From contig JAJZCJ010000164.1 of the NCBI GenBank assembly GCA_021846145.1, positions 1 through 7,415 of the forward strand: a stretch of DNA of 7,415 bases, given 5' to 3'. The position numbers and the translations under genes were made by a program. Shown here piece after piece: positions 1 to 7,254 of this stretch (position 1 is its first letter; each line of letters begins with the position of its first letter). The notes beneath the pieces were generated by a model. That model saw only the letters and a program-made list of their open reading frames with translations. It searched no databases and was not told the DNA's origin. The stretch comes from Bacillota bacterium. GTDB lineage: Bacteria; Bacillota; Bacilli; Alicyclobacillales; SLC66.

Positions 1-1
1 T

Positions 2-682
2 GAAGTGACACAAGAGCGAGCGATTGGTGAATCCTCCGTATTTTATTTGTATTACCCTGGTACAGCGAAGCGAATTTATCAAACCAGACACACCATGAAG
101 ATTATCATTATGCTCCGCAATCCAGTAGATCGAGCATTCTCTGCCTATACTTACCTCCTACGAGAAAACCGTGAAACGCTAACCTTTGAAGAAGCACTAA
201 AAGAAGAAACTCGTCGAAAAAGTGAAGACTATGGACCGATGTGGTTTTATCGAGAGTTGGGACTATATTATCAACAAGTCAAACACTATACTGACGTGTT
301 CAGCAAAGATCAATTGAAGATCATTCTTTATGATGATTTTATCAATGACTTACAAGGCACGATGGAAGAAGTTTTTCGCTTTCTTGGACTCTTTACAGAA
401 GTTCCGATGGATACCACCATGCTTTTAAACGAGTCAGGGATTCCAAAATCACGAAAAGCCTTTGACTTTTTTGCAAAACCCCACTTCGTAAAAGAAATCA
501 TTAAACCCTTCGTTCCTTCCAAAACAAGAACACGTTTAGGTCACAAAGCAAAATCCTTGTTTCTTGAACCTATCAATATGAATTCGGCGACCCGAAAAGA
601 ATTAATAAACTATTATCGACCTGATATCATGAATTTACAAAATTTAACAGGCATCAGTCTTTCGAGTTGGCTGAAAAAGTAA
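2..682 (+). CDS. Sulfotransferase domain protein, 3' part (5' end outside window)
   Basis: This is a PAPS-dependent sulfotransferase, which moves a sulfuryl group from PAPS to an acceptor that cannot be told from sequence (a surface polysaccharide is a guess). About 226 residues are visible and the frame is open to the left edge, so the true start lies outside; the GTG at position 5 is only the first possible start codon in view. Seen: a GESS..YLYYPGTAKRI segment matching the family's GE(K/S)(T/S)P.YL..P.A.RI region, then LRNPVDRAFSAY, the 3'-phosphate-binding motif with its Arg and Ser, then FEEAL. Further on, a Y..ELG.Y..Q...Y...F segment, a LYDDF strand and EVFRFLGL are typical of the C-terminal half of family PF00685. 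The 5'-phosphosulfate loop (usually near residue 10-20) must lie upstream, as the family usually runs 270-310 residues. No terminator was found after the stop. Confidence 0.85.
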   Translation, partial: EVTQERAIGESSVFYLYYPGTAKRIYQTRHTMKIIIMLRNPVDRAFSAYTYLLRENRETLTFEEALKEETRRKSEDYGPMWFYRELGLYYQQVKHYTDVFSKDQLKIILYDDFINDLQGTMEEVFRFLGLFTEVPMDTTMLLNESGIPKSRKAFDFFAKPHFVKEIIKPFVPSKTRTRLGHKAKSLFLEPINMNSATRKELINYYRPDIMNLQNLTGISLSSWLKK

Positions 683-712
683 CCCTCATCGACTGCTACC
701 TGACAAAATACA

Positions 713-741
713 TTGATACTTTGGCAAATGTTTGTTACAAT
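713..741 (+). promoter_or_regulatory. Sigma-A-type promoter with extended -10 for the nitroreductase
   Basis: The -35 TTGATA (713-718) and -10 TACAAT (736-741) are separated by 17 bp. A TG at 733-734 gives an extended -10 (TGTTACAAT). Transcription would start near 748, leaving a leader of about 40 nt before the ATG at 790. The -10 sits within TTGTTACAA (732-740), a 9-bp imperfect-centre palindrome that could be part of an operator, though such short palindromes arise by chance. Confidence 0.6.
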
Positions 742-789
742 AAGATAGCAACGTACTTAAAATAAGCGAAATGACATAGAGGAGATCAC

Positions 790-1401
790 ATGGCAATGAC
801 AACGTCTAAAGATTTTTTAAGTGCACTACGGGAACGGCGTTCGATTTATGGACTTAGTAAAGAATCGCCTATTTCCGACCAACAAATCCAAGAAATTATT
901 GCAGAAGCGATTCAGCATACTCCGTCTGCTTTTAATTCGCAAAGCACACGACTTGTTCTGCTATTAGGTGAACAGCACAACAAATTATGGGACATTACGT
1001 CCAATGTGCTTAAAGCTGTTGTGCCAACGGATCAATTTTCATCCACACAACAAAAACTAGACGGATTTCGGAACGGTTATGGAACCGTGTTGTTTTTCGA
1101 AGATCAAACGATCGTGGAGGGTTTACAACAACAATTCCCTCTGTACCAGAATAAATTCCCGGGCTGGTCTCACCATACGAATGCCATGCACCAACTCGTG
1201 ATTTGGATGGCGTTTGAGGCTGAGGGATTAGGCGTCAACCTGCAGCACTACGACCCACTTATCGATGAACAGGTAAAGGCAGAGTGGAAACTCCCTGAAA
1301 CTTGGGAATTAATTGCCCAAATGCCGTTTGGCAAACCAACTTCGCCTGCAAACGAAAAACAATTCAACCCTGTGGCTGATCGTTTTCAGGTCTTCAAATA
1401 A
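790..1401 (+). CDS. Nitroreductase family protein (Frm2/Hbn1/CinD-like)
   Basis: This is a small FMN-dependent NAD(P)H oxidoreductase of the nitroreductase superfamily, probably a cytoplasmic homodimer that reduces quinones or nitro compounds by two electrons. The 203-residue length and motifs fit the Frm2-like branch, which includes fungal Frm2/Hbn1 and Lactococcus CinD. Seen: ERRSIY (15-20), the N-terminal FMN phosphate-binding region; TPSAFNSQSTR (44-54), flavin-binding; the central WS.H..NAM.Q..IW.A.EA.GLG.NLQHY stretch (126-154); and AQMPFGKP (176-183) near the C terminus. The start is supported by AGAGGAG (778-784) five bases before ATG; a second ATG two codons later is possible. The gene has its own promoter and is followed by a hairpin, so it is probably monocistronic. 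A stress role is family knowledge; the substrate is unknown. No recognised metal or redox operator was found. Confidence 0.9.
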   Translation: MAMTTSKDFLSALRERRSIYGLSKESPISDQQIQEIIAEAIQHTPSAFNSQSTRLVLLLGEQHNKLWDITSNVLKAVVPTDQFSSTQQKLDGFRNGYGTVLFFEDQTIVEGLQQQFPLYQNKFPGWSHHTNAMHQLVIWMAFEAEGLGVNLQHYDPLIDEQVKAEWKLPETWELIAQMPFGKPTSPANEKQFNPVADRFQVFK

Positions 1402-1408
1402 TTTACTT

Positions 1409-1435
1409 TAAGGGCTGTCTCGCGGACAGCCCTTA
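1409..1435. terminator. Bidirectional hairpin terminator between convergent genes
   Basis: An 11-bp perfect stem, TAAGGGCTGTC (1409-1419) with GACAGCCCTTA (1425-1435), has a 5-nt TCGCG loop. It lies 7 bp after the nitroreductase stop and includes the TAA of the DUF1003 gene on the other strand. The tracts after the stem are only modestly T-rich (TTATTCCC on plus, TTAAAGTAAATTATTT on minus), so efficiency may be moderate. It is the only strong hairpin noticed in the window. Confidence 0.75.
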
Positions 1436-1939
1436 TTCCCTCACAATGTGTCCCCCTGCAATTTGTTGCAACAAAGACTTCATGTCCGCTAATTCTTTTT
1501 CCATTCGGTGCAAATGAATTTGTACGTCATCAATTTCGTGCTCCGCCTTGTAATTAATAGCAAAATCAATGATCGCTTCATGCTTATCGCGAACAGCCTG
1601 CCGATTCTGACTCATCATGATAATCGGTGCCTGAAAAGATGCGACAAAAGACAAAATCAAATTTAAAAGGATGAACGGCGGTGGATCAAACCGTAAAGTA
1701 AATACCGTGTTCCACAACAACCACAACACAAGGATAGATGAAAAAATGATAATAAATCTCCAGCTTCCACCAAAACTCGCTATCCGATCAGCGATGCGAT
1801 CTGACCAATGCGTGGTGCGCACATATTCATTATTCACGTGATCTAGAATTTGATTCTGATAGGTGTTTACCATGCGATCAATGCGTTTTGCGTCATCTTG
1901 ATTTAGTGAATCTCCAAATCCTTTTACGATTGTTTCCAC
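1433..1939 (-). CDS. DUF1003 domain-containing membrane protein
   Basis: This is a small membrane protein of the DUF1003 family (PF06210), whose biochemical function is unknown. Numbered from the upstream GTG at 1951, a soluble N-terminal helix region (1-60) leads to two membrane segments (about 64-84 and 91-113). The family hallmark FDPPPFILLN (88-97) and the QAPIIMMSQNRQ stretch (107-118) follow, then a charged, coiled-coil-prone tail (about 120-165, including HRMEKELADM). The length (168 or 172 residues) is normal. I prefer the GTG at 1939 because GGTGGGG (1946-1952) lies six bases before it. The GTG at 1951 would add four residues but has no ribosome site in front of it. The gene begins 15 bp after the transporter stop and is probably last in the operon, as its stop codon lies in the terminator stem. 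Confidence 0.88.
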   Translation of the reverse strand: METIVKGFGDSLNQDDAKRIDRMVNTYQNQILDHVNNEYVRTTHWSDRIADRIASFGGSWRFIIIFSSILVLWLLWNTVFTLRFDPPPFILLNLILSFVASFQAPIIMMSQNRQAVRDKHEAIIDFAINYKAEHEIDDVQIHLHRMEKELADMKSLLQQIAGGHIVRE

Positions 1940-1954
1940 ATTAATCCCCACCAG

Positions 1955-2905
1955 TTATAGAGTTTTCATACTATGCAAAATCATCCCTAGAACTACAAGT
2001 CCAATTCCAGTCATACCTACCATGGAAATCTTCGTTCCTGAAAGCACTAACAACTCCCCAAGCAAAGTGAATACTACCTCCCCTGACTGAGTAGCTTCCA
2101 CTGATGCCAATTGGTGAACATTGCCTCTCGCCATATCTGTTGCTGAAAAAAATAGAACAGTGGCAATCACTCCTGAAAAAATTGCCACCATCAACGCTTG
2201 GAATGATTGCATCACACTAGGCAGTCCATGTGTTACCGTTTGATACAATGACAAAATCACCCACAACGGAAGACTGGCAATTGTCATTCCTAATGTACGT
2301 TGATACGCATTGAGCCTATCTCCACAAAGTTCCATCATCTTGCGGTTCCCTAATGGATAAGCAAAAGCCGCAATCACGATAGGTATCGCCCCAAGCATCA
2401 GATACCGCAAGGATGTATGAGCTGCTTGCGACCATTCCATCAACCCAATACCTAATAAAATAATTAAGGACATCCCCATGCCCTTAAATGGAATGCGTTT
2501 GCGTACACGAATTAATCCCTCTGCAGAATGAACAGTTTCATAGAATAGAGGCACTAATAAAGACCCTGCAACAATGGTCAATTGCCATGTTCCTGCCACT
2601 AACCATGCGGGGCTATAAGCGGCTGCAAAACAAAGTGGGGCATAAAACAGCCCAAACCCCACAAAACTCCACCACACCCACTGCCAAATATGGTGACGCA
2701 TCTCATCAATGAGTTCCTTAAATCCCTTGCGCATCCACACAATCAATAGTAACAGTGGAAGCATAAATAGATAGCGTAAGGACGCACTCCAAATCCAGCT
2801 TCCACCGCCAACACTCATCAATTTATTGAGCACAAAAGTCACCGCAAAAAATAAGGACGCTAAAATCCCAATTAGTATCGGCTTTGCTCTACTGCCAAAG
2901 TTCAT
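1955..2905 (-). CDS. Multidrug resistance efflux transporter family protein (EmrE/DMT type)
   Basis: This is an integral membrane exporter of the drug/metabolite transporter superfamily, in the long EmrE-like branch (PF13536) of about 300-320 residues and about ten helices. The product from ATG 2905 is 316 residues and almost wholly hydrophobic segments. Family features seen: SLFFAVTFVLNKLM in the first helix, GGSWIWSASLRYLFMLP in the second, GFGLFYAPLCFAAAYSP and WLVAGTWQLTIVAGSLLVP further on, and a C-terminal ATQSGEVVFTLLGELL segment. The substrate is unknown; the family name does not prove drug export. Start choice: ATG 2905 has AAAGGA (2916-2921) ten bases before it. An in-frame TTG at 2935 would add ten residues but lies deeper in the upstream gene. 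The ATG overlaps the end of the DapF-like gene by 17 bp, which suggests translational coupling. This supports shared use of the two products but does not show it. Confidence 0.88.
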   Translation of the reverse strand: MNFGSRAKPILIGILASLFFAVTFVLNKLMSVGGGSWIWSASLRYLFMLPLLLLIVWMRKGFKELIDEMRHHIWQWVWWSFVGFGLFYAPLCFAAAYSPAWLVAGTWQLTIVAGSLLVPLFYETVHSAEGLIRVRKRIPFKGMGMSLIILLGIGLMEWSQAAHTSLRYLMLGAIPIVIAAFAYPLGNRKMMELCGDRLNAYQRTLGMTIASLPLWVILSLYQTVTHGLPSVMQSFQALMVAIFSGVIATVLFFSATDMARGNVHQLASVEATQSGEVVFTLLGELLVLSGTKISMVGMTGIGLVVLGMILHSMKTL

Positions 2906-3728
2906 CAGACAAGAATCCTTTGGCAATAAAAGCAACAGGTCCCGTCATTTGCATCTCGTAATTGTCCAAGATGACAATATCCAGATCTCCACCTGGCATG
3001 TGCACCTTCACCTTGTTTTCGACTAATCCTAAACGAAATGCAGCGGCTGCCGATGCACAACTGCTGCTACCCGATGCAAGCGTGTAGCCTGCGCCGCGTT
3101 CCCAAATTTCAATTTGAATATTGCGGGGATCGATCACTTTTAAAAACTGCACATTTGTACGATTAGGAAACACCACATGATTTTCCAAGTAAGGACCCAT
3201 TTCCATGGCCATCTCTTTCGTTAAGCTGTCCACAGGAATCACGCAATGAGGATTGCCCATGGTCACACACGTCATGTTCAATTCTTGCTCATTGACGATG
3301 ATTTTCTCATTGACCACTTCGCGTTCTTCCCCAGCAACAGGTATTTTACCGCTAGTAAAGGATGCCGTCCCCATATCCATGATAATTTTGTTCATTTTAT
3401 CGACGACGTGAGCGCGCACCATGCCACCTAGGGTAAGAAAAGTGAATGGTTGTTCACTCGATCGGTAGCCCTCATCCACCAAGTATCGGGCAAATATCCG
3501 CGTGCCATTTCCACTTTTCTCCGCTTCACTGCCATCAGGATTAAAAATCTGCACATGGATATCCCCATTATCATCAAAGAATGGGCCGTACAATATGCCA
3601 TCAGATCCTTCCCCAAAATTACGTCTACAAATGGCACGTATTGAATCTGGGTTAATTGCAATTGAAGTTTTTTTAGGGTCAATAACTAAATAATCATTTC
3701 CCAATCCATGATAACGATAAAAATCCAT
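2889..3728 (-). CDS. dapF: DapF-family protein (diaminopimelate epimerase-like) with both catalytic Cys replaced by Ser
   Basis: This 279-residue protein has the full DapF layout of two pseudo-symmetric halves. Seen: YHGLGNDYLVID (6-17), FNPDGSEAEKSGNG (62-75), MGNPHCV (157-163), NVQF (192-195), WERGAGYTLASGSSSCA (209-225). DapF normally converts LL- to meso-diaminopimelate in the cytoplasm for lysine and peptidoglycan, using two Cys as acid/base (Cys73 and Cys217 in H. influenzae). Here those positions are Ser72 (AGT) and Ser219 (TCG), and the usual Glu of GAGET is Tyr215. The ligand-binding Asn11, Asn63, Asn159, Asn192, Glu210 and Arg211 are kept. It may therefore be a divergent epimerase, a racemase or isomerase for another amino acid, or a non-catalytic homologue. 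The symbol names the family only. The ATG follows AGGAG (3738-3742) at nine bases. It lies 52 bp after the c-di-GMP gene and overlaps the exporter gene. Confidence 0.85.
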   Translation of the reverse strand: MDFYRYHGLGNDYLVIDPKKTSIAINPDSIRAICRRNFGEGSDGILYGPFFDDNGDIHVQIFNPDGSEAEKSGNGTRIFARYLVDEGYRSSEQPFTFLTLGGMVRAHVVDKMNKIIMDMGTASFTSGKIPVAGEEREVVNEKIIVNEQELNMTCVTMGNPHCVIPVDSLTKEMAMEMGPYLENHVVFPNRTNVQFLKVIDPRNIQIEIWERGAGYTLASGSSSCASAAAAFRLGLVENKVKVHMPGGDLDIVILDNYEMQMTGPVAFIAKGFLSDELWQ

Positions 3729-3780
3729 ACTAAACCACTCCTAATTTCTGTCCTCTATATTCTCAAATACGTCCTGCGAA

Positions 3781-6700
3781 TTATTCAACATTGATCAATG
3801 TGTCCTCTACCCAATCGAGCAAACGTTTATAAATACTGGGATCATCATCTCCTTGATGGATGCGATGGTGAAGTACCATGCCTTCGCTGTTCCCCCATCC
3901 CTGTTGTAGAAAAAAGTGAGTGATCGGGCACTCAGCTTCACTTGGTATTTGTTTTCGGTTCGCTCGCATTTTCTTAACTAGATACGCCAAAGCACCTAAC
4001 TTCGTGTGAATACTGCCAGACACGATCGAATACGCAAAATCTGCTTGCCAATCCAGCACTTGATCCATCGGCATCGGCCGCGCAAAATAATAGCCTTGAC
4101 CATACTCTGCACCTAATAGGGACACGGCTTCTGCCATCTCCAATGTTTCTATTCCTTCCACCACGATTTCCCACCCAAAATCATTGCCAATTTCAATGAG
4201 ACTTCCCAATAATTTAAGCGTGGATAAGGGATGTTCGTCAAGTGTCGCCCATAACCCTCGATCGAATTTTACCAAATGAAACGGATGAACGACCAGTCGT
4301 AAAAAATTACTATCTCCTGCCCCAAAATCGTCCATCGCCAAATGAATTCCCATGTCCACCAGTTTCATTAACGGCTCCACCAGCGAATCCAGATCAAACC
4401 CCTGTGTTTCTAACAATTCCAGATATATCCGCTCAGGGGGAAACTGATAGCGAGCGAGTGTCTGTTGAATCCATGGAATGATTTCTTGATTATACAGGGT
4501 GGAAGGCGACAAATTGATCGAAATCCCTGCATGTTCAGCTAAATGCCCCCATTGCAAAAGCACTTGAATCCCACGTTCCAACCCTAACTGAAATAATCGA
4601 TCTATTTCCGCGAGCCCCAATAACGGAAGGAAGGTGGCAGGAGAAAGAATTTTGCCACTCCCCGTTTGCATTCTCGCTAGGAGTTCATATTTCAATATCT
4701 CACCAGTTTGTAAATGAACGATAGGTTGCATATAAATTAGTAATCCATCATTGAATAATTGCGCCCGATATATTCCTGCTTCATTCCGAGAGGGCACTAT
4801 ATCTACTTTTTGATTTTGCCCCCAACGTGCCTGTCCAAACAATTGCACCCCTTGCGCAAATGCCTTCATCCATGGCGATTCAAATTGATGGGCAAACGCA
4901 CCATATAGCCCAATCACCGCCATCGTATTCAGATTCGAATCCAGTAATGGCACCATCAGCAATGAATGAATACCAAGTTTTCGAAACGTATCATGCCAAA
5001 CCTCAAAACGCGGATCATTTAAGTAGGACGGCGTACTGACAACGCTGGCGCTAAACCATGATTCAGCAAGTAAACTTCGACCCTTTGGATCGATAGAATT
5101 AGGAATCGCCTTGATCGCAGGAACTGTCAACAGCACTGCGATTTCCCTTCCCCGATGACCAACTGCCTCCTCGACTATAAATCCCTCTTGCGGATGCAAC
5201 TTAAATCGTACCACACCAATGATCCCAGGCAAATGACTGAGTGCCGTTAAATCCTCACTCTGTGGAGTGGATAGGTGCGGACTGAAAATATTTAGATAGT
5301 GAGTCATGACCTGTTCCTGTACTTGTAATTGTGTTTGTAAATCAATTTGCAGCCGATGCTGAAGTGCAGCGATCATCTCATAATCACTGTTTAACAAGTG
5401 CCGAGCCGTAAATTTTGTGATCATCTGAGAGAAAAAGTCTGTCGCTTGCGAGAGTAATTGCCCATTAACCCCCATCAATGCATTGATCTTTCCGACCCGT
5501 CGAGCATGCTCACGAATCTTATCAAGAGAATCAGTAGAATGGAACAAATAGTCAATATGTTTAGTGGCATTTTTCCTATATTGATCAGCTTCTGCTTTAC
5601 TTAGACTGTTGATGATCGATAGTGGATACTCCTCTTGGCGTATCTGTTCAAAAAAATGATCCACTAGGAGTTGTGTGGGAAATTGAAGACGTGCCCGAGG
5701 AAAATCAGAACTCACTTCGTCAGATATCCCCAATTGCCACCAGCGATTTCGGGACCATGAGTGGATTTTCATTTGATACATCGCAATATCGGCAGTCCTA
5801 AGTAGTTGGTCACCCTCTTCGCCATGTTGGGGATAATGAGCCAATCCCATACTCATTTCAATATCGATACCTCGGCTTAATCCCATTTCAAAAGGAGTTT
5901 CCACAACACGATGAATGGAAGCGAGTCGCTCTTCAAGATCCTGATCACTAAAAGTAGGGGGGATATGGTGCAGTAGTAATACAAATTCATCCCCACCCCA
6001 TCTTGCCAAAAAATCGCCCGAACGAAGATGACGGCTCAATCGTTGCGTAAATGCAATTAATAACTGATCCCCTGCTTCATGCCCTAACGTATCATTGACA
6101 TACTTAAAGTTGTCTAAATCAATCATCCCTAGTAAAAAGGATGTATGCGCTTGTTTCGCTTGCACAATGGTATGATGAAGCTGTTGATCGAGTGCCCTAC
6201 GATTGGGGAGCGCGGTTAATGCATCATGCAACGCGGCATGCTCCAATTGTTGTTGCAATACGTAGTTATCGGTCACATCTTGTACGGTCCAGATGCTCAA
6301 TTCATGTGGTTCATCAGATCGTTCATGTAACAAGCTGATGGATAACTCCACCTTGATCTGACGACCATCCCGACAGGCAAACGATAATCCTGATTCATCG
6401 CCATATCCCTTATGTTGCAGTTGCGAAAATAATCGACCACTCTCTTTATCAGTTTGGTACTGAGGATAAATTAAGGTAACAGGTTGCCCAATTAACTCAC
6501 TCACATTCGTATACCCAAGCATAGACACCAAGCGTTGATTGACCATCACCATCTCGATATCTTGGATCATGGCCATTCCCACAGACGTGCGATCAATAAA
6601 ATGACGTTGCACTTCGACCAATTGTCGTTCTGCATTGACAAGGTCAATCCGATCCAACCCATTCGTGATATCAATCGCTAGGGTTTCGATTAATGATCGC

Positions 6701-7200
6701 ATATCCTCATCAAAAATATTCTCCTGTGCATGATAGATGGAAAGCATTCCCCACTTCTTGCCCCCACGATGGATTGGCAAGGAAGCGCTCGAATGGATAC
6801 CAAATCGTTCTGCCCGTTCTTTCCACAACCACATATCGGGAATGTTTTGTAGAAATTGGTTATACACCGTCTGATCTTCACGCCATCCATTCCCCATTGA
6901 ACCTCTTCCTTCAGGAATCGTAGGATCTGTCGATATATGCAGATCTAGCAAATACCCATGTTCTCCAGCGCTGGCAAGGTATTGAAACCTACCTTGATCA
7001 TCTGGTACAGCAATAAACGCCAACTGATAGCGACCCTTTTGCACGATGATGTCACAAAGGGCTTGCATCAATGTGGATTCATCTGTCGCAGTCACCATAA
7101 GCTGATTGACACGAATCAGCATTGCTTGAAAGTTCGTCAGTCGTTGTTCTCTACATTTACCTACGTTAGAAAATAGATCTCGACGCACCCGATATACCAT
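3781..7200 (-). CDS. Bifunctional diguanylate cyclase/phosphodiesterase: GAF-PAS-GGDEF-helical-GAF-EAL with CZB-like tail
   Basis: This is a large signalling protein without membrane segments, so probably cytoplasmic, predicted to make and degrade c-di-GMP. Numbered from GTG 7209: GAF about 40-190, PAS about 200-318, GGDEF about 322-490, a helical segment about 505-640, a second GAF about 652-795, EAL about 812-1050, and a tail to 1142. The cyclase motif GGDEF (405-409), metal-site Asp364 and product-inhibition site RSGD (396-399, five residues before GGDEF) are intact. The EAL signature reads ELL, but the catalytic set is present: Glu842, Asn899, Glu931, Glu934, Asp960, Asp961, Lys981, Glu1018, Gln1038. 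The GAF and PAS domains should bind small ligands or pass signals; none is identifiable. I prefer ATG 7200 (1139 residues) because GGGTGG (7206-7211) lies five bases before it; GTG 7209 adds three residues. It appears to head the four-gene minus-strand operon. Confidence 0.93.
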   Translation of the reverse strand: MVYRVRRDLFSNVGKCREQRLTNFQAMLIRVNQLMVTATDESTLMQALCDIIVQKGRYQLAFIAVPDDQGRFQYLASAGEHGYLLDLHISTDPTIPEGRGSMGNGWREDQTVYNQFLQNIPDMWLWKERAERFGIHSSASLPIHRGGKKWGMLSIYHAQENIFDEDMRSLIETLAIDITNGLDRIDLVNAERQLVEVQRHFIDRTSVGMAMIQDIEMVMVNQRLVSMLGYTNVSELIGQPVTLIYPQYQTDKESGRLFSQLQHKGYGDESGLSFACRDGRQIKVELSISLLHERSDEPHELSIWTVQDVTDNYVLQQQLEHAALHDALTALPNRRALDQQLHHTIVQAKQAHTSFLLGMIDLDNFKYVNDTLGHEAGDQLLIAFTQRLSRHLRSGDFLARWGGDEFVLLLHHIPPTFSDQDLEERLASIHRVVETPFEMGLSRGIDIEMSMGLAHYPQHGEEGDQLLRTADIAMYQMKIHSWSRNRWWQLGISDEVSSDFPRARLQFPTQLLVDHFFEQIRQEEYPLSIINSLSKAEADQYRKNATKHIDYLFHSTDSLDKIREHARRVGKINALMGVNGQLLSQATDFFSQMITKFTARHLLNSDYEMIAALQHRLQIDLQTQLQVQEQVMTHYLNIFSPHLSTPQSEDLTALSHLPGIIGVVRFKLHPQEGFIVEEAVGHRGREIAVLLTVPAIKAIPNSIDPKGRSLLAESWFSASVVSTPSYLNDPRFEVWHDTFRKLGIHSLLMVPLLDSNLNTMAVIGLYGAFAHQFESPWMKAFAQGVQLFGQARWGQNQKVDIVPSRNEAGIYRAQLFNDGLLIYMQPIVHLQTGEILKYELLARMQTGSGKILSPATFLPLLGLAEIDRLFQLGLERGIQVLLQWGHLAEHAGISINLSPSTLYNQEIIPWIQQTLARYQFPPERIYLELLETQGFDLDSLVEPLMKLVDMGIHLAMDDFGAGDSNFLRLVVHPFHLVKFDRGLWATLDEHPLSTLKLLGSLIEIGNDFGWEIVVEGIETLEMAEAVSLLGAEYGQGYYFARPMPMDQVLDWQADFAYSIVSGSIHTKLGALAYLVKKMRANRKQIPSEAECPITHFFLQQGWGNSEGMVLHHRIHQGDDDPSIYKRLLDWVEDTLINVE

Positions 7201-7238
7201 AAGTACCACCCATTTTTTCTATATATTAATTACAATGT

Positions 7239-7251
7239 ATGAAGAATTCAT
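7239..7251. repeat. Small inverted repeat in the operon leader
   Basis: ATGAA and TTCAT arms of five bases flank a three-base centre (ATGAAGAATTCAT). It lies just downstream of the possible -10, within or next to the expected start of transcription, where an operator could act. An adjoining TACAATGTA (7231-7239) is also a short palindrome. Both are short enough to be chance. Confidence 0.3.
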
Positions 7252-7254
7252 CTA

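Noticed and set aside
5..7. GTG as the true start of the sulfotransferase gene
   Set aside because: The frame is open to the window edge, and the product would lack the 5'-phosphosulfate-binding loop, so the gene is cut by the window rather than starting here.
732..740. TTGTTACAA as a copper or redox operator for the nitroreductase gene
   Set aside because: The CopR-type box has the form TACANNTGTA, which this does not match; four-base arms overlapping a -10 arise easily by chance.
3428..3682. Open frame of 84 codons on the minus strand inside the DapF-like gene
   Set aside because: It lies wholly within a gene with clear family motifs, shows no recognisable motif and is best read as a shadow frame.
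1955..3728. Opine-metallophore locus (DapF-like CntK plus a DMT exporter)
   Set aside because: The nicotianamine-synthase-like CntL and the opine dehydrogenase CntM are absent here, and CntK keeps two catalytic Cys, unlike this protein.
4242..5039. Plus-strand open frames of 70-79 codons opposite the c-di-GMP gene
   Set aside because: They are antisense to the conserved EAL and second GAF regions, have low-complexity Pro/Ser-rich products and match no family I know.
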